From positions 1-21,495 of the forward strand of contig JAEXWS010000217.1 of the NCBI GenBank assembly GCA_023406225.1: a stretch of DNA of 21,495 bases. The letters run 5' to 3'. This DNA comes from Bacillota bacterium. Lineage in GTDB: Bacteria; Bacillota; Clostridia; Oscillospirales; Oscillospiraceae. Positions 13,146 through 20,626 of the stretch are shown here, piece by piece (positions within the stretch are counted from its first letter, which is position 1; every line of letters starts with the position of its first letter). The notes under the pieces were generated by a model. That model saw nothing but the letters and a program-made list of their open reading frames with translations. It searched no databases and had not been told where the DNA came from. The translations under genes and the position numbers were made by a program.

Positions 13146-14207
13146 TTGAGCATCGACTTTGGTAACGACATTTATGAGGAGCCTATCGTCGCCAAGACCT
13201 TCTTGCAGGAGGATGCGGCGGAGGGGTCCCTGCGTCCGAAGACCCTGAGGGAGTACATCGGCCAGGAAAAGGCCAAGGAAAACCTCTCCATATTCATCCA
13301 GGCCGCCCGAAAGCGGGAGGAGGCCCTGGACCACGTCCTGCTCCATGGCCCTCCGGGCCTGGGCAAAACCACTCTGGCGGGCATCATCGCCCAGGAGATG
13401 GGGGCGGGCATCCGCATCACCTCCGGTCCGGCCATTGAAAAACCCGGCGATCTGGCGGCCCTTCTCACCAACCTGAACGAGGGGGACATCCTTTTCGTGG
13501 ACGAGATCCACCGCCTGAACCGCTCGGTGGAAGAGATCCTGTACCCGGCCATGGAGGACTACGCCCTGGATATCATCGTGGGCAAAGGCCCCAGCGCCAA
13601 TTCCATCCGGCTGGACCTGCCCAAATTCACGCTCATCGGCGCCACCACCCGCTCCGGCCAGCTCTCCGCGCCGCTGCGGGACCGGTTCGGCGTTACGCTG
13701 CGTCTGGAGCTCTACACCCCGGAGGAATTGGCGCAGATCGTCACCCGCTCCGCCGACATTTTGCACGTGGACGTGGTCCCGGAGGGGGCCTATGAGATCG
13801 CCCGCCGGTCCCGGGGCACGCCCCGCATCGCCAACCGGATGCTCCGCCGGGTCCGGGATTACGCCCAGGTGAAGGCAAACGGCGTCATCACCCGCGATGT
13901 GGCGGACCAGGCGCTGTGCGCGCTGGAGATCGATCATCTCGGCCTGGACCCCATTGACCGGCGGATGCTGTGCGCCGTCATCGATCATTACGGCGGCGGA
14001 CCGGTGGGACTGGAGACCCTGGCCGCCACCATCGGCGAGGAGTCCGTGACGCTGGAGGACGTGTACGAACCGTACCTCATGCAGCTCGGCTTCCTGACCC
14101 GGACGCCCCGGGGCCGGTGCGTCACCCAGCGGGCGTACCAGCACCTGCACAGGCCCGTTCCCGGCGGCGCGGCTCCGGCGGACCCCATGGACCAACTGAC
14201 GCTGTAA
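13146..14207 (+). CDS. ruvB: Holliday junction branch migration helicase RuvB
   Basis: A 353-residue AAA+ motor that drives branch migration with RuvA. The N-terminal SLRPKTLREYIGQEKAKENL leads to Walker A GPPGLGKT (68-75), Walker B ILFVDEIHRL (D120, E121), sensor 1 FTLIGATTRSG, and the arginine finger region APLRDRFG. Sensor 2 is in RSRGTPRIANRMLRRVRDYAQ, followed by the C-terminal winged helix with GGPVGLETLAATIGEE and LTRTPRGRCVTQRAYQHL. The start is a TTG at 13146 with GGAGGAG about 10 nt upstream, inside the end of the orphan gene; no ATG or GTG fits the conserved N-terminus. It is 7 nt after that gene, so the two are tightly coupled. Confidence 0.97.
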   Translation: MSIDFGNDIYEEPIVAKTFLQEDAAEGSLRPKTLREYIGQEKAKENLSIFIQAARKREEALDHVLLHGPPGLGKTTLAGIIAQEMGAGIRITSGPAIEKPGDLAALLTNLNEGDILFVDEIHRLNRSVEEILYPAMEDYALDIIVGKGPSANSIRLDLPKFTLIGATTRSGQLSAPLRDRFGVTLRLELYTPEELAQIVTRSADILHVDVVPEGAYEIARRSRGTPRIANRMLRRVRDYAQVKANGVITRDVADQALCALEIDHLGLDPIDRRMLCAVIDHYGGGPVGLETLAATIGEESVTLEDVYEPYLMQLGFLTRTPRGRCVTQRAYQHLHRPVPGGAAPADPMDQLTL

Positions 14208-14222
14208 AGAGCAGGCGGCGTG

Positions 14223-14966
14223 ATGACCAAGACCTATCTGGCGTCTGTAAAGCTCCGCCGGGAACTGCCGGAGGACACCTATCTGCGGGACTTGCCGCCG
14301 GTCCGGTTTCTTTTGGAGGGCGGCACCCTGGAGTTCGACCGCCCGGTGACCTTCCTGGTGGGGGAGAACGGCGCGGGCAAATCCACGCTTCTGGAGGCCG
14401 TCGCCGTGGCAAGCGGCTTCAACCCCGAGGGCGGCACCCGGAATTTCAGCTTTTCAACCAATCCCACCCACTCCGAGCTGGGAGACTATCTGACTCCGGC
14501 CCGCCGGGGATATCCCCGGGACGGTTTTTTTCTCCGGGCGGAGAGCTTTTACAATGTAGCCACCGACATCGACCGGATGGAGCGGGAAGGCCCGGGCCTG
14601 CTGAGAAGCTATGGCGGCAGGTCCCTCCACCGCCAGTCCCACGGAGAGAGCTTTCTCGCCCTGGTCCAAAACCGTTTTCGCGGAGAGGGGCTGTACCTGT
14701 TGGACGAACCGGAGGCGGCCTTGTCGCCCTCCCGGCTTCTGACGCTGATGGCCGAGATGGACCTCTTGGTGAAAAACGACTCCCAGTTTATCGTGGCCAC
14801 CCATTCGCCCATCCTGATGGCCTTCCCGAATGCCCGGCTCTATGAGCTGGGCGAGGGCGGCATCCAGGCGGTGGACTACCGGGAGACGGAGCATTATCAA
14901 TTGACAAAGCAGTTTTTGCAGGACCCGGAGCGGATGCTCCACTATCTTTTGGGCGGGTCCGGCTGA
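14223..14966 (+). CDS. COG3910-type ABC/SMC-like ATPase
   Basis: A 247-residue soluble ATPase with no membrane partner. Walker A GENGAGKST is at 47-55, preceded by FDRPVTFLV; the signature-like SHGES is at 139-143; Walker B GLYLLDEPEAALSP has D161 and E162; the switch histidine is H194 in VATHSP. The blocks GFNPEGGTRNFSFSTNPTHS and DGFFLRAESFYNVAT are diagnostic of the COG3910 predicted ATPases. There is no TOPRIM domain, so it is not an OLD nuclease. The function of the family is unknown. The ATG at 14223 is preferred to the GTG just before it, though the ribosome binding site is modest (GCAGGCGG). It lies 15 nt after ruvB and 40 nt before glmM. Confidence 0.88.
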   Translation: MTKTYLASVKLRRELPEDTYLRDLPPVRFLLEGGTLEFDRPVTFLVGENGAGKSTLLEAVAVASGFNPEGGTRNFSFSTNPTHSELGDYLTPARRGYPRDGFFLRAESFYNVATDIDRMEREGPGLLRSYGGRSLHRQSHGESFLALVQNRFRGEGLYLLDEPEAALSPSRLLTLMAEMDLLVKNDSQFIVATHSPILMAFPNARLYELGEGGIQAVDYRETEHYQLTKQFLQDPERMLHYLLGGSG

Positions 14967-15006
14967 ATGCATGCCACTCATAAAAGTAGAAGGGAAATCT
15001 GATTCT

Positions 15007-16362
15007 ATGGGCAAACTCTTTGGGACCGACGGCATTCGCGGCGTCGTGGGTGAAAATCTGACCGCCGGGATGGCGTTCCGCGTGGGGCAGGCCATCGCCG
15101 CCGTATTGGAGGAGGAGACGGGCCGCCGTCCCACGGTGGTCATCGGGAAGGACACCCGTATCTCCTCCGACATGCTGGAATCCGCCCTGATGGCGGGACT
15201 GTGCGACCTGGGCTGCGACGTCAAGCCGGTGGGGACCATCCCGACCCCCGCCGTGGCGTATCTGGCCAGGCAGGAGAAGGCGGACGCGGGCATCGTGATC
15301 TCCGCCAGCCACAATCCTTACGAACATAACGGCATCAAGGTCTTCAGCGGCCAGGGGTATAAGCTCTCCGACGAAGTGGAGCGCCGCATCGAGGAAAAGA
15401 TCCTCTCGGACGCACCCATGAAGTCCCGGACCCGGGGCGAGATCGGCCGCAGACACCACGGGATGCGCCAGCTGAAGCGGGACTATATCGACTTTGTGGC
15501 CTCCACTGTGGAGTCCGACCTTGCGGGCCTGCGCATCCTGTGCGACTGCGCCAACGGCGCCGCCACCGCCACCGCGCCGGAGCTGTTCGGCCGGTTCAAG
15601 GCCCATACGGACTTCCTCCATCGGGACCCGGACGGCGTCAATATCAACAGCCGCTGCGGCTCCACCCATATGAAAGAGCTCTCGGACGCCGTGGTGAAGG
15701 GCGGATACGACGTGGGCGTGGCCTTTGACGGCGACGCGGACCGCTGTCTGCTCGTGGATGAGCGGGGAAATCCCATTGACGGCGACAAGGTGCTGGCGGT
15801 GTGCGCCCTGGACATGAAGCGCAGGGGGAAGCTCAACGGCAATACGATCGTGGCCACCGTCATGAGCAATCTCGGCCTCCACGAGTTCTGCCGAAACAGC
15901 GGCATCGAACTGGTCTGTACGAATGTGGGGGACCGGAACGTGCTGGAGGAAATGCTCCGCCACGACTTCCGCATCGGCGGCGAACAGTCGGGCCACACCA
16001 TCTTCACGGAGCTGGAGACCACCGGAGACGGCGAGGTGACGGCCCTGCAGTTCCTCCAGGTCCTGGCCCGGGCGGGGAAGAGCGCCTCGGCGCTCGTCTC
16101 CGTGTGCGCCGCTTATCCCCAGGTGCTGGTGAACGTGGAGGTGCCGCACAGCGGCGGCGTCAAGGAGGCCATCATGGCGTCCGATGCCCTGAAGGCCGCC
16201 GTGGAGGCCGAGGAATCCGCCCTTATGGGCGCCGGGCGGGTGCTGGTCCGCGCTTCGGGCACGGAGGCGCTGGTCCGGGTCATGGTGGAGGCAAAGACCA
16301 CAGAGACCGCGGACCGTGTGGCCAAGCGGCTGGCGGATTTCATCCACGGGCTGAAATTTTAG
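15007..16362 (+). CDS. glmM: Phosphoglucosamine mutase
   Basis: A 451-residue enzyme that converts glucosamine-6-phosphate to glucosamine-1-phosphate for UDP-GlcNAc and cell wall synthesis. It begins MGKLFGTDGIRGVVGENL, the family's N-terminus. The phosphorylated serine is S101 in ISASHNPYEHNGIKVFSG; the Mg-binding loop is VAFDGDADRCLLVDE; sugar recognition is IGGEQSGHTIF; the phosphate-binding loop is VRASGTEALVRVM. The ATG at 15007 is used because it gives the conserved N-terminus; GAAGGGA is about 11 nt upstream. An ATG 36 nt earlier would add residues absent from the family. It probably belongs to the ruvC transcript, as no promoter is visible in front of it. I see no convincing terminator after it. 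Confidence 0.97.
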   Translation: MGKLFGTDGIRGVVGENLTAGMAFRVGQAIAAVLEEETGRRPTVVIGKDTRISSDMLESALMAGLCDLGCDVKPVGTIPTPAVAYLARQEKADAGIVISASHNPYEHNGIKVFSGQGYKLSDEVERRIEEKILSDAPMKSRTRGEIGRRHHGMRQLKRDYIDFVASTVESDLAGLRILCDCANGAATATAPELFGRFKAHTDFLHRDPDGVNINSRCGSTHMKELSDAVVKGGYDVGVAFDGDADRCLLVDERGNPIDGDKVLAVCALDMKRRGKLNGNTIVATVMSNLGLHEFCRNSGIELVCTNVGDRNVLEEMLRHDFRIGGEQSGHTIFTELETTGDGEVTALQFLQVLARAGKSASALVSVCAAYPQVLVNVEVPHSGGVKEAIMASDALKAAVEAEESALMGAGRVLVRASGTEALVRVMVEAKTTETADRVAKRLADFIHGLKF

Positions 16363-16426
16363 GCGCATTTGCCCGTCCCCGCTGGCGGTTTTCATAAAAT
16401 CGGCAAAAATATGTGATTTTTTTCCG

Positions 16427-16444
16427 GCAAATTTAATAATTTGC
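16427..16444. promoter_or_regulatory. Perfect inverted repeat abutting the sigH -35 box
   Basis: GCAAATT (16427-16433) and AATTTGC (16438-16444) flank TAAT; the next base starts TTGACA. There is no T-run after it, so it does not look like a terminator for glmM. An operator or upstream activating site is possible. Confidence 0.5.
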
Positions 16445-16474
16445 TTGACATTTCAATGAATAGATAGGTATAAT
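16445..16474 (+). promoter_or_regulatory. Consensus SigA promoter for sigH
   Basis: TTGACA (16445-16450), an 18-nt spacer and TATAAT (16469-16474). The predicted transcription start (16480-16482) coincides with the sigH ATG. Confidence 0.85.
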
Positions 16475-16479
16475 ACTCT

Positions 16480-17121
16480 ATGTACAAGTGCATTGAGAAC
16501 ACACCAGACCCGTTGGACACGCAAAACGATGAAGCGCTTTGTGCTTTGGCCGCGGCGGGAGACCGTCAGGCGGAAGAGGTCCTGGTCACCCGATATAACC
16601 GTTTGGTCCGTACCTGCGCCCGTCCCTTTTTCCTGGCGGGCGGCGACAGCGAGGATCTGACGCAGGAGGGTATGGTGGGCCTCATCAAAGCGGTCCGTGA
16701 GTATGACGCTGAAAAAGAGGCGTCTTTTCGGACCTTCGCAGAAATCTGCATTCGCAACCGGCTGTATTCCGTCCTCCGCGCCGCGGCGCGGGATAAGCAT
16801 GCAGCGCTCAATCAGTCGGTTCCTTTGGATACGCCCTTCTTTGACAGCAATTCCTACACCTCTGGTACCAATAATTTGGCGCAGCGCAATCCTGAAGATT
16901 TTCTCATCGACAGGGAGCACACGGCAGCCCTCTTATCCGGTGTCCGGAAACAGTTGTCCGAATTTGAAGCGAAGATTTTGGGGTACTATTTAGACGGTCT
17001 TTCATGCAGGGAAATTGCCGAGACGGTAGGCAAGCCCCCAAAGTCCGTGGACAACGCCGTGCAGCGCATTCGGCGCAAAGTGTCGCGGCAGCTTCTTTCC
17101 GGCGATCTCAGCGAAAGCTGA
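16480..17121 (+). CDS. sigH: Sporulation/stationary-phase sigma factor SigH-like
   Basis: A 213-residue sigma-70 family protein of the SigH (Spo0H) type. NDEALCALAAAGDRQAEEVLVTRYNRLV starts near residue 16. Region 2 covers about 36-105, with FLAGGDSEDLTQEGMVGLIKAV and DAEKEASFRTFAEICIRNRLYSVLRAAARDKHAALN. NPEDFLIDRE (137-146) is the usual SigH linker, and region 4 (about 157-202) has LSEFEAKILGYYLDGLSCREIA and the helix-turn-helix with SVDNAVQRIRRKV. In Bacillus this factor directs early sporulation genes. The ATG at 16480 lies only 6 nt after the -10 box, so the message is leaderless or starts inside the gene; no ribosome binding site precedes it except a weak ATAGGT at 12 nt. A TTG at codon 12 is an alternative without a better site. 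Confidence 0.88.
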   Translation: MYKCIENTPDPLDTQNDEALCALAAAGDRQAEEVLVTRYNRLVRTCARPFFLAGGDSEDLTQEGMVGLIKAVREYDAEKEASFRTFAEICIRNRLYSVLRAAARDKHAALNQSVPLDTPFFDSNSYTSGTNNLAQRNPEDFLIDREHTAALLSGVRKQLSEFEAKILGYYLDGLSCREIAETVGKPPKSVDNAVQRIRRKVSRQLLSGDLSES

Positions 17122-17159
17122 ACGCAATATATTTTTCTTTTCAAAGAGAGGGTAAAATC

Positions 17160-17441
17160 ATGTTCGAAGACAAGACTTTAGTGTGCAAAGAGTGCGGCCA
17201 GGAGTTCGTGTTCACCGCCGGTGAGCAGGAGTTCTACGCGGAGCGCGGCTTCCAGAACGAGCCCCAGCGCTGCAAGGCCTGCCGTGATGCTCGCAAGAAC
17301 GCCGCTCGTGGCCCCCGCGAGTATTTCACCGCCGTCTGCGCTTCCTGCGGCTGTGAGGCCAAGGTTCCCTTTGAGCCGAAGTCTGACCGCCCGGTTTACT
17401 GCAGCGAGTGCTTTGCCAAAATGCGCGATCAGCAGAGATAA
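17160..17441 (+). CDS. Zinc-ribbon domain protein (zf-trcl type)
   Basis: A 93-residue protein with four CxxC pairs: C9/C12, C38/C41, C60/C63 and C81/C84, which should form two zinc-binding units. The first half, KTLVCKECGQEFVFTAGEQ with FYAERGF and RCKACRDARK, is the probable zinc-ribbon domain seen in many Firmicutes. The second half, VCASCGCEAKVPFEP with RPVYCSECF, is a CxxC module also found at the end of some nucleic-acid-binding proteins. Function is unknown; RNA or DNA binding is only suggested by the fold. AGAGAGGG is 8 nt before the ATG at 17160. It follows sigH by 38 nt and is probably cotranscribed with it. A terminator follows. Confidence 0.85.
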   Translation: MFEDKTLVCKECGQEFVFTAGEQEFYAERGFQNEPQRCKACRDARKNAARGPREYFTAVCASCGCEAKVPFEPKSDRPVYCSECFAKMRDQQR

Positions 17442-17474
17442 CAGCCGTCTTCGGTTTTTATAATTGCGATCCGG

Positions 17475-17507
17475 GAGACGTCCGCAGAAATGCGGGCGTC
17501 TCTTTTT
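17475..17507 (+). terminator. Intrinsic terminator after the zinc-ribbon gene
   Basis: An 11-bp stem (17475-17485 with 17492-17502, one G-U pair), loop AGAAAT, then TTTTT (17503-17507). Confidence 0.9.
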
Positions 17508-17553
17508 CAGGCTCCCGTATTTCTGAAAACTCCTCTTTTTCTCGCATTTTCTC

Positions 17554-17582
17554 TTGAATTTTCGCGGATAATAGAGTATAAT
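17554..17582 (+). promoter_or_regulatory. SigA-type promoter for the DUF1858 gene
   Basis: TTGAAT (17554-17559), a 17-nt spacer and a consensus TATAAT (17577-17582). The -10 lies in the 13-bp palindrome GAGTATAATACTC (17574-17586). Confidence 0.75.
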
Positions 17583-17620
17583 ACTCCCGTTGAATTTTAT
17601 GATTGGAGGCTCCATCTGAT

Positions 17621-17830
17621 ATGATCGAGATCACAAAAGATACCATCATCGGCGACATCCTGGATATCGCGCCCCAGACCGCGCCCATTTTCCTGTCCAT
17701 CGGCATGCATTGCCTGGGCTGCCCCTCTTCCCGCGGCGAAACCGTGGAGGAGGCCTGCATGGTTCACGGCGTGGATGCGGAGAAGCTGCTGGCATTGGTG
17801 AACGAAGAAGCCAACAAGGCCGCTGAGTAA
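17621..17830 (+). CDS. DUF1858 domain mini-protein (hybrid-cluster-protein-associated redox type)
   Basis: A 69-residue protein made only of the DUF1858 domain: ITKDTIIGDILDIAPQTAPIFLSIGMHC, then C31-x-x-C34, PSSRGETVEEAC (C46) and MVHGVDAEKLLALVNEE. The C31/C34 pair in MHCLGC is the redox or metal-binding site of the family, which occurs alone or joined to hybrid-cluster proteins in anaerobes. Its role is not established. GGAGG is 11 nt before the ATG at 17621, rather far. It has its own promoter and is followed by a hairpin at 17848, then trmK. Confidence 0.88.
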   Translation: MIEITKDTIIGDILDIAPQTAPIFLSIGMHCLGCPSSRGETVEEACMVHGVDAEKLLALVNEEANKAAE

Positions 17831-17847
17831 CACGGAAATCAAAAAAG

Positions 17848-17880
17848 GGACGCATACGGGGCGGAGCTCCGTATGCGTCC
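17848..17880. terminator. Strong hairpin between the DUF1858 gene and trmK
   Basis: A perfect 12-bp stem (17848-17859 with 17869-17880). On the plus strand it is followed only by TTAAACC, a poor T-run; on the minus strand it is followed by a run of Ts (the A6 at 17841-17846), but no minus-strand gene is near. On the plus strand it may be partial or serve as an mRNA-stability element. Confidence 0.5.
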
Positions 17881-17906
17881 TTAAACCGACCGCCAAAGGA
17901 GACATT

Positions 17907-18617
17907 ATGCCCAGACAACTGGAACTGTCCCCGCGCCTGGAGCAGCTTGCCGGCTGGGTGCGCTCCGGCGCAAAGCTCGCTGATGTTGGCACGGACCACG
18001 CGTACCTTCCTGTGTGGCTGACGCTGCACGGGCGCGTGGCCTCTGCCATTGCCAGCGACCTGCGCAAGGGTCCCCTGGACCGGGCGCGCAAGACCGGAAA
18101 GACCTACGGCGTGGCGGAGCGCATTGATCTCCGCATGTGCGACGGCCTAACCGGTATCCGTCCCGACGAGGCCGATACCATTGTGATCGCCGGAATGGGC
18201 GGCGAAAACATCGCCCAGATCCTGCTGCACGCGCCCTGGACGGCGGATGGGCGGCACACGCTGCTACTTCAGCCCCAGTCCCGGGCGGAGACGCTGCGGG
18301 GATTCCTGGCGGGAAACGGATACGCCATCCGGCGGGAGGCGCTGGTGCGGGACCGGGGCATCCTCTATCCCGTGATCGAGGCGGCCGCGGGGGAAATGGT
18401 TCTGACGCCGGGGCAGCTCTACTGCGGCGCAAAGCTGCTGCACGACCCCTTGGGAGAGCGGTACATCATAGAGCGGATCATCCAACTGCAGGGCGTTGTG
18501 GCGGGGCGGAACCGTTCGGCGGACCCGGAGGACCGGGCCCATGCCGATCATCAGCGCGCCGTCATCGCCGATCTGCTGGTCATGAGAGAGGAGTGGCACC
18601 ATGCCAACCGTCCGTGA
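17907..18617 (+). CDS. trmK: tRNA (adenine(22)-N(1))-methyltransferase TrmK
   Basis: A 236-residue SAM-dependent methyltransferase of the TrmK (YqfN) family, which makes m1A22 in the D arm of tRNA. The N-terminus LSPRLEQLAGWVRSGAKLADVGTD (motif I, with DVGTDHAYLP at 26-35) and SAIASDLRKGPLDRA (motif II) are diagnostic, as is DTIVIAGMGGENIAQIL (90-106) with LLLQPQSRAETLRGFL. The C-terminal part is the helical coiled-coil domain. AAAGGAG is 6 nt upstream of the ATG. Its last 17 nt overlap the start of the Nif3-like gene, as in many Firmicutes, so the pair is translationally coupled. Confidence 0.95.
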   Translation: MPRQLELSPRLEQLAGWVRSGAKLADVGTDHAYLPVWLTLHGRVASAIASDLRKGPLDRARKTGKTYGVAERIDLRMCDGLTGIRPDEADTIVIAGMGGENIAQILLHAPWTADGRHTLLLQPQSRAETLRGFLAGNGYAIRREALVRDRGILYPVIEAAAGEMVLTPGQLYCGAKLLHDPLGERYIIERIIQLQGVVAGRNRSADPEDRAHADHQRAVIADLLVMREEWHHANRP

Positions 18618-19389
18618 AATTGAACAGCGGCTTTTTGTTCTGGCGCCAAAGGAAGGCGCCATGGACTGGGACAATGTGGGCCAGCTTCTGGGGGACCCGG
18701 AACAACGGGTATCCCGCGTCCTGGTGGCGCTGGATATCACGGAGGCCGTGGCCGATGAGGCGGCGGAGCGGGACTGTGAGCTGATCGTGGCCCATCATCC
18801 GGTGATGAACTGCAAATGGCTGCCCGTGCAGACGGTCCGAAGCGACACGCCCCAGGGGCATCTGCTGTTGAAACTGCTGCGGGGCGGGATCTCCGCCGTG
18901 TGCATGCATACAAATCTGGATGTTGCGGAAGGAGGAGTCAACGACGCTTTGGCGGAAACGCTGAAGCTGGTTGACCCTGGGCCGCTGACGGAGGACGGCA
19001 TCGGCCGGGTCGGCACGCTGTCATCCCCCATGCCCCTGGCGGAATTCGCAAAGACCGTGTCCCGGGCCTTGGGCTGCAACGGCCTGCGCTATGCCGACGC
19101 GGGCCGGACGGTGTTCCGTGTGGCGGTGGGCGGCGGCGCCTGCGGCGACTACGAGTCCGCGGCTGCGGCGGCGGGCTGCGACACGTTCGTTACGGCCGAC
19201 CTCACTTATCACCAGTTTCTGGACGCAGCGGGGAAGGGCCTCAACCTGATCGACGCGGGCCACTTTCCGACGGAGGACCCTGTCTGCGCCAAACTCGCCG
19301 CCTATCTCCAAACGCAATTCCCCGGCCTCACGGTCACCAGATCCACTTCTCACCGGGAAGTTATCCAGTATTATGTAGAAGGAGAATGA
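18601..19389 (+). CDS. Nif3-like dinuclear metal centre hexameric protein
   Basis: A 262-residue NIF3/YqfO family protein of the short form, without the central insert seen in Bacillus YqfO. Metal ligands visible are H65 and H66 in IVAHHPVM, D107 in HTNLDVAEGGVNDAL, and H221 and E225 in DAGHFPTEDPV. The N-terminal DWDNVGQLLGD is also typical. The protein forms a toroidal hexamer with two metal ions per subunit; its biological role is unsettled, with proposals including GTP cyclohydrolase-like activity. GAGAGGAG lies upstream of the ATG inside trmK. It is followed after 6 nt by yebC. Confidence 0.94.
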   Translation: MPTVREIEQRLFVLAPKEGAMDWDNVGQLLGDPEQRVSRVLVALDITEAVADEAAERDCELIVAHHPVMNCKWLPVQTVRSDTPQGHLLLKLLRGGISAVCMHTNLDVAEGGVNDALAETLKLVDPGPLTEDGIGRVGTLSSPMPLAEFAKTVSRALGCNGLRYADAGRTVFRVAVGGGACGDYESAAAAAGCDTFVTADLTYHQFLDAAGKGLNLIDAGHFPTEDPVCAKLAAYLQTQFPGLTVTRSTSHREVIQYYVEGE

Positions 19390-19395
19390 ATTACT

Positions 19396-20130
19396 ATGTC
19401 CGGACATTCGAAATGGCATAATATCCAAAAGACCAAGGGCGCGGCGGACGCCAAGCGCTCCGCAACGTTCACCAAGATCGCCAAGGAGATCATCGTGGCC
19501 GTCAAGGAGGGCGGCAGCGGCGACCCCAATAACAACTCCCGTCTGGCCACCGTGATCGCAAAGGCCAAGGCGGCCAACATGCCTAACGACAACATCAAGC
19601 GCACCATCGACAAGGCCGTTGGCGCAGGCGGCTCCGATAACTATGAGGCCATTACGTACGAGGGCTACGGCCCCGGCGGCGTCGCCGTCATCGTGGAAGC
19701 CTTGACGGATAACCGCCAGCGCACGGCTCCCGAAGTCCGGCACTACTTCGATAAGTGCAACGGCAATCTGGGCGCCATCGGCTGTGTGAGCTGGTCCTTC
19801 GACAAAAAGGGCGTCATCGTCATCGATAATGAAGAGGGCGAGCTGGACGAGGACACCGTTATGATGGATGCGTTGGAGGCCGGCGCCGCCGACTTCCGGG
19901 CCGACGGAGCCGCGCTGGAGATCACCACCGAGCCCGACACCTTCAACGACGTGGTAAAGGCCCTGGAGGCCAAGGGATACAGCTTTGTGGGCGCCGAAGT
20001 GGAAATGGTCCCCCAGAATTACATCCGTCTGGAGTCCGAGGGCGATGTGAAAAACATGGAAAAGCTCATCGATCTGCTGGAGGACAACGACGACGTGCAG
20101 AACGTCTGGCACAACTGGGACAACGACTGA
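19396..20130 (+). CDS. yebC: YebC/PmpR/TACO1 family protein
   Basis: A 244-residue protein beginning SGHSKWHNIQKTKGAADAKR, the family hallmark, with TKIAKEIIVAVKEGG, NMPNDNIKRTIDKA and YEGYGPGGVAVIVEALTDN following. Residues 130 onward contain the acidic C-terminal domains, with FDKKGVIVID and YSFVGAEVEMVPQN. Long annotated as a DNA-binding regulator; recent work on the family supports a role in helping ribosomes through difficult sequences such as polyproline, so the regulator name should be used with care. GAAGGAG is 11 nt before the ATG. It is the last gene of the trmK-nif3-yebC unit and converges with rnpB. Confidence 0.96.
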   Translation: MSGHSKWHNIQKTKGAADAKRSATFTKIAKEIIVAVKEGGSGDPNNNSRLATVIAKAKAANMPNDNIKRTIDKAVGAGGSDNYEAITYEGYGPGGVAVIVEALTDNRQRTAPEVRHYFDKCNGNLGAIGCVSWSFDKKGVIVIDNEEGELDEDTVMMDALEAGAADFRADGAALEITTEPDTFNDVVKALEAKGYSFVGAEVEMVPQNYIRLESEGDVKNMEKLIDLLEDNDDVQNVWHNWDND

Positions 20131-20153
20131 GTCCTGCGCATCGGAACATGAGC

Positions 20154-20190
20154 AAAGAAAAGCCCCGGCCGCGTATTCCGCGGTCGGGGC
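20154..20190 (-). terminator. Terminator of rnpB, probably shared with yebC
   Basis: Positions 20162-20173 pair with 20179-20190 (12 bp, one G-U pair) around a 5-nt loop. On the minus strand TTTTCTTT follows (20161-20154), a good terminator for rnpB. On the plus strand only CATATCTTTG follows, so it would be weaker for yebC. Confidence 0.82.
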
Positions 20191-20199
20191 CATATCTTT

Positions 20200-20621
20200 G
20201 TGCGAGCAAGACTGTAAGCCGGGTTCTGTATTTGACAGTCATCTATCTCGACGTACCGTTGCCGGCACGCTCAAGCCACCTCTGGGAAGCGGCCGGGCCG
20301 GCCTGTTGCTTCCGCTCACGGTGTTGCTCCGGATAGAGTTTACAGCGACGGACACTTCCGAGCCGTCGGGTGCGCTCTTACCGCACCTTTCCACCCTTAC
20401 CTCAACGGCGCAAGCTCCATATCCTCCGTCCCGCCGCGTGCGGCGGGGCGGATTCATTTTGCTGCGCCGCCCCCGCAGGGGACGAGGCGGTTTATCTCTG
20501 TTGCACTTTTCCTGAAGTCGCCTTCGGCGGGCGTTACCCGTTATCCTTGCCCTGTGGAGCCCGGACTTTCCTCATGGACGGCCTTTCGGCCTGCCCACGC
20601 GACTGTCTGTCTTCCTCGCAC
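20200..20621 (-). ncRNA. rnpB: RNase P RNA, bacterial class A
   Basis: On the minus strand the conserved 5' core TGAGGAAAGTCCGGGCTCC, the middle block AGGGTGGAAAGGTGCGG followed by TAAGAGCGCACC, and the 3' block CAGAACCCGGCTTACAG appear in the right order and spacing. GTGCGAG with CTCGCAC, and AAGAC with GTCTT, form helix P1 and set the ends at about 20621 and 20200, giving a length near 420 nt. CCGGGCTCC rather than CATGCTCGC is the class A form, as in Clostridia, not the Bacillus class B form. The GC-rich hairpin around 20430-20460 is the expected variable P12 arm. The RNA is the catalytic subunit that trims tRNA 5' leaders. It has its own promoter and terminator. Confidence 0.96.
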
Positions 20622-20626
20622 CGCAT

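Noticed and set aside
12861..16395. Long minus-strand open frames (12861-14195 and 14788-16395) opposite ruvB and glmM
   Set aside because: They run antisense to unmistakable conserved genes, have low-complexity Gly/His/Arg/Ala-rich translations typical of GC-rich shadow frames, and resemble no known family.
17108..17140. Hairpin TCAGC-GAAA-GCTGA at the end of sigH as a terminator
   Set aside because: Only 5 bp, with the T-rich stretch about 10 nt away; cotranscription with the zinc-ribbon gene is more likely.
19021..20193. Minus-strand frame of 390 codons opposite the Nif3-like gene and yebC
   Set aside because: Antisense shadow of two well-conserved genes, without a credible protein motif.
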